A stretch of 64,000 nucleotides of DNA from Flavobacterium sp. 270 (GTDB lineage Bacteria > Bacteroidota > Bacteroidia > Flavobacteriales > Flavobacteriaceae): contig NZ_SODM01000008.1 of NCBI RefSeq assembly GCF_004368785.1, positions 99,198-163,197 on the forward strand, in the 5' to 3' direction. The position numbers and the translations under genes were made by a program. Shown piece by piece: positions 62,199 to 64,000 of this stretch (its first letter is position 1; each line of letters starts with the position of its first letter). The notes under the pieces are model-generated. The model did no database searches, was not told the origin of the DNA, and saw only the letters and a program-made list of their open reading frames with translations.

Positions 62199-63251
62199 AT
62201 GGATCACGAACAAAAGATTGACATTAAGATTATTTCACATTCAAGCATTCCTAAATATATACAGGTAGCAGAGTGCATAATAAATGAAATAAATTCAGGC
62301 AAGCTGAAAATTGGAGAAAAAATGCCGTCTATTACAGAATTAAGCCAAAAAAGTGCTTTGTCTCGTGATACAATAGAAAAAGCATATAAATATTTACGCA
62401 GTAGAAATCTAATCTATTCCGTTATTGGACTAGGTTATTTTATTACCGCAAATGATTCCCCAGACCTGCTTAGTATTTTTTTCTTAATCAACAAGCCCAG
62501 TTCTTATAAAATGGAAATTTGCAATGCATTTGTAGATGCAATAGGTGCTAAAGGAAATGTTTCAGTATCACTTTATTATTGTGATGAAAATTTATTTATT
62601 GATGCTTTAAAGAAAAATATTGGCTTATTTGATTTTTATGTAATTATACCTCATTTTTCAAACAAGAGCAGCAGGCATCAAAGCAATACAGACAAAGCGT
62701 TGAGTGTACTTGAAAGTATGCCCAGAGATAAACTTATTTTATTAGATACAGTAAAAGAAGGAATTACAGGAAATTATGGCGCAGTCTATCAAGATTTTAA
62801 AAATGATATCTACGAAGCATTAGAAAAAGCATTAGATAAACTCAAAAAGTATAAAAAAATCATTCTAATATATCCAACTAAAACTGTATTTCCGTATCCT
62901 GAACTCATCGCTACTGGATTTAAATCATTTTGTATGACTTATGATTTTAGTTTCGAAATTATAAACGATATTCACAAAAACTTTACATTAGAAAATAATG
63001 ATGCCTACATTACAATCCATGAATCAGACTTGGTAAATTTAATGCAGCAAATCAAAACTAAAAACTTAGTATTAGGAAAAGATATTGGCGTTATTTCATA
63101 CAATGAAACACCGCTAAAACTATTACTTGATATTACAGTCGTTAGCACTGATTTTAGAGCAATGGGTGAACTTGCAGCAGATCTGATATTATCTAATAAG
63201 AAAGAAACGATTAAAAACGAATTTAAATACATTGAGCGAAACTCTTTGTAA
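62199..63251 (+). CDS. GntR-family transcriptional regulator with LacI/PBP-like ligand domain (AraR-type)
   Basis: The 350-residue regulator has a GntR winged helix-turn-helix at about 15-85 (INSGKLKIGEKMPSITELSQ; LSRDTIEKAYKYLRSRNL). Its effector domain (about 95-350) resembles sugar-binding LacI/periplasmic-binding folds (DKLILLDTVKEG, KKIILIYP, LGKDIGVISYNETPLKLLL, STDFRAMGELAADLIL). This is the layout of AraR. It is divergent from SusC2, so it probably controls that pair and the GH105/RhaM genes. Candidate ligands are arabinose, rhamnose or a uronate. Its stop lies 6 nt from that of a convergent small gene. Confidence 0.85.
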   Translation: MDHEQKIDIKIISHSSIPKYIQVAECIINEINSGKLKIGEKMPSITELSQKSALSRDTIEKAYKYLRSRNLIYSVIGLGYFITANDSPDLLSIFFLINKPSSYKMEICNAFVDAIGAKGNVSVSLYYCDENLFIDALKKNIGLFDFYVIIPHFSNKSSRHQSNTDKALSVLESMPRDKLILLDTVKEGITGNYGAVYQDFKNDIYEALEKALDKLKKYKKIILIYPTKTVFPYPELIATGFKSFCMTYDFSFEIINDIHKNFTLENNDAYITIHESDLVNLMQQIKTKNLVLGKDIGVISYNETPLKLLLDITVVSTDFRAMGELAADLILSNKKETIKNEFKYIERNSL

Positions 63252-63257
63252 TGAAAA

Positions 63258-63506
63258 CTATTTAAAGAGCGTTATTGTATCTGTTAGGTTTTCTGCAGTT
63301 ATAAACGTTTCAATATATTCTTGCACCGCATTCCTATTTTCAGCTGCAGTTTCAAAAGAATTAATATGATATTCGTCATCCTGATCTAGAATGTGTATTA
63401 TTTCGGTATAACCTTTTGAAATCAAACTTCCTTTAAGTTTTATTACAGTTGACTGCTGGCGTCCGTCTAAATCTTTTCTCACTTTTAAATGTATAGCTTT
63501 TTCCAT
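63258..63506 (-). CDS. Hypothetical small protein (82 aa)
   Basis: I do not recognise this cytoplasmic protein of mixed strand/helix composition (HLKVRKDLDGRQQSTVIKL ... YIETFITAENLTDTITLF). It has a good promoter (63548-63577) and normal codon use, so it is probably real. It is convergent with the GntR gene and lies between that gene and the rRNA operon. Function cannot be inferred. Confidence 0.55.
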   Translation of the reverse strand: MEKAIHLKVRKDLDGRQQSTVIKLKGSLISKGYTEIIHILDQDDEYHINSFETAAENRNAVQEYIETFITAENLTDTITLFK

Positions 63507-63887
63507 TGTAAAGATTTTATGTTAGAAGATTCATTTGTATTTCAAAACAAATATATTATTTAGAACCTTACAAACAACGGTGAATAATCACAATTAACAT
63601 ATTACTTATCAACAAGTTATTCTCTAAAAGAAGATCATTAAAAATACAACATTCTCTGCTTCTATCTCAGTATTTAGTAGATCTTACTATAAAATATATA
63701 GAGATATAAAATTTATTTACCAAAATAAACTTTATATAAGAGAAAAAGCGAGCTAAATATCCATTAAAAAGAATAAAACAATTATTGGCCAAGTCCTGAC
63801 TTTTCGCTGTAGTGATTTTAGAAAAAGGTTTTATATAAATAATCACTGTATTTTGATCTAAAAAAAATCCAAACATTTCTAAAAACA
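63507..63887. other. AT-rich spacer before the rRNA operon
   Basis: This gap holds the promoter of the small gene (63548-63577). A 73-codon minus-strand frame at 63667-63888 overlaps the rRNA terminator and has low-complexity hydrophobic sequence, so I do not call it. Nothing else is seen. Confidence 0.4.
63548..63577 (-). promoter_or_regulatory. Bacteroidota-type promoter of the 82-aa gene
   Basis: On the minus strand TTG (63575-63577) is followed after 19 nt by TATATTTG (63548-63555), a full consensus match, 42 nt before the start codon. Confidence 0.65.
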
Positions 63888-63918
63888 AAAAACCCTATCC
63901 GATATGGATAGGGTTTTT
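63888..63918 (-). terminator. Terminator of the rRNA operon
   Basis: AACCCTATCC (63891-63900) and GGATAGGGTT (63906-63915) form a 10-bp stem with a 5-nt loop; on the minus strand it is followed by TTTTGTTTTT. It ends the rRNA transcript after 5S. Confidence 0.85.
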
Positions 63919-63923
63919 CAAAG

Positions 63924-64000
63924 AAAGGCGACGACATACTCTCCCACAATACTGCAGTACCATCTGCGCAGGCGGGCTTAACTACTCTGTTCGGGATGGG
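63924..64000 (-). rRNA. rrf: 5S ribosomal RNA, 3' part (continues beyond window)
   Basis: On the minus strand the sequence reads CCCGAACAGAGTAGTTAAGC, then CCGCCTGCGCAGATGGTACT and TGGGAGAGTATGTCGTCGCC, the conserved core and 3' end of bacterial 5S rRNA. The 5' part and the 16S/23S genes lie beyond the window on the right. Confidence 0.95.

Noticed and set aside
63667..63888. 73-codon minus-strand frame between the small gene and the rRNA terminator
   Set aside because: Its start lies in the rRNA terminator, composition is low-complexity AT-rich, and no promoter or family pattern is seen.

Overview
The window is AT-rich DNA from a Bacteroidota bacterium, most likely Flavobacterium (F. johnsoniae-like). 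The evidence is two SusC/SusD pairs, a hybrid two-component regulator, Bacteroidota-type promoters (TTG about 19-20 nt before TAnnTTTG), a stressosome fused to two-component signalling, and the intergenic repeat style typical of flavobacteria. The genus is inferred from these features, without any database search.

Bases 1-12,600 hold signalling and housekeeping genes. There is a poly-HAMP histidine kinase cut by the window edge, a CHASE3-type kinase with its own response regulator, and a lone response regulator. A two-gene plus-strand cassette follows: a papain-like putative amidase and a GCS/amidoligase-fold enzyme. After it come exodeoxyribonuclease III, a YodC-like protein, and a complete stressosome operon (rsbR-rsbS-rsbT-rsbX-like phosphatase-histidine kinase).

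Bases 12,900-61,650 form a very large carbohydrate-use region, nearly all on the minus strand. The first part has GH51, two GH28, an SDR oxidoreductase, an SSS symporter, an HGSNAT-like membrane acetyltransferase, GH2 and a myo-inositol oxygenase. The middle part has a hybrid two-component regulator, a metallophosphoesterase lipoprotein, a DUF4861 protein, a toroid-type putative lyase, a small exported unknown, two GH92, SusD/SusC and GH89. The last part has GH115, PL22-like, GH105, L-rhamnose mutarotase and a second SusD/SusC, with a divergent AraR-like GntR regulator. A PhzF-family gene on the plus strand separates the two SusCD blocks. The SusCD2 end looks pectin/rhamnogalacturonan-directed. 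The middle set (alpha-mannosidase, alpha-GlcNAcase, terminal-GlcN acetyltransferase, alpha-glucuronidase, phosphoesterase, inositol oxygenase) matches, bond by bond, the head group of plant glycosyl inositol phosphoceramides. That substrate is my inference and the most interesting idea in the window.

The gaps between carbohydrate genes are filled with several families of short inverted or direct repeats. One is a perfect 32-bp inverted repeat. No transposase, CRISPR array or tRNA was seen. The window ends in the 3' part of a 5S rRNA gene on the minus strand, followed by its terminator.
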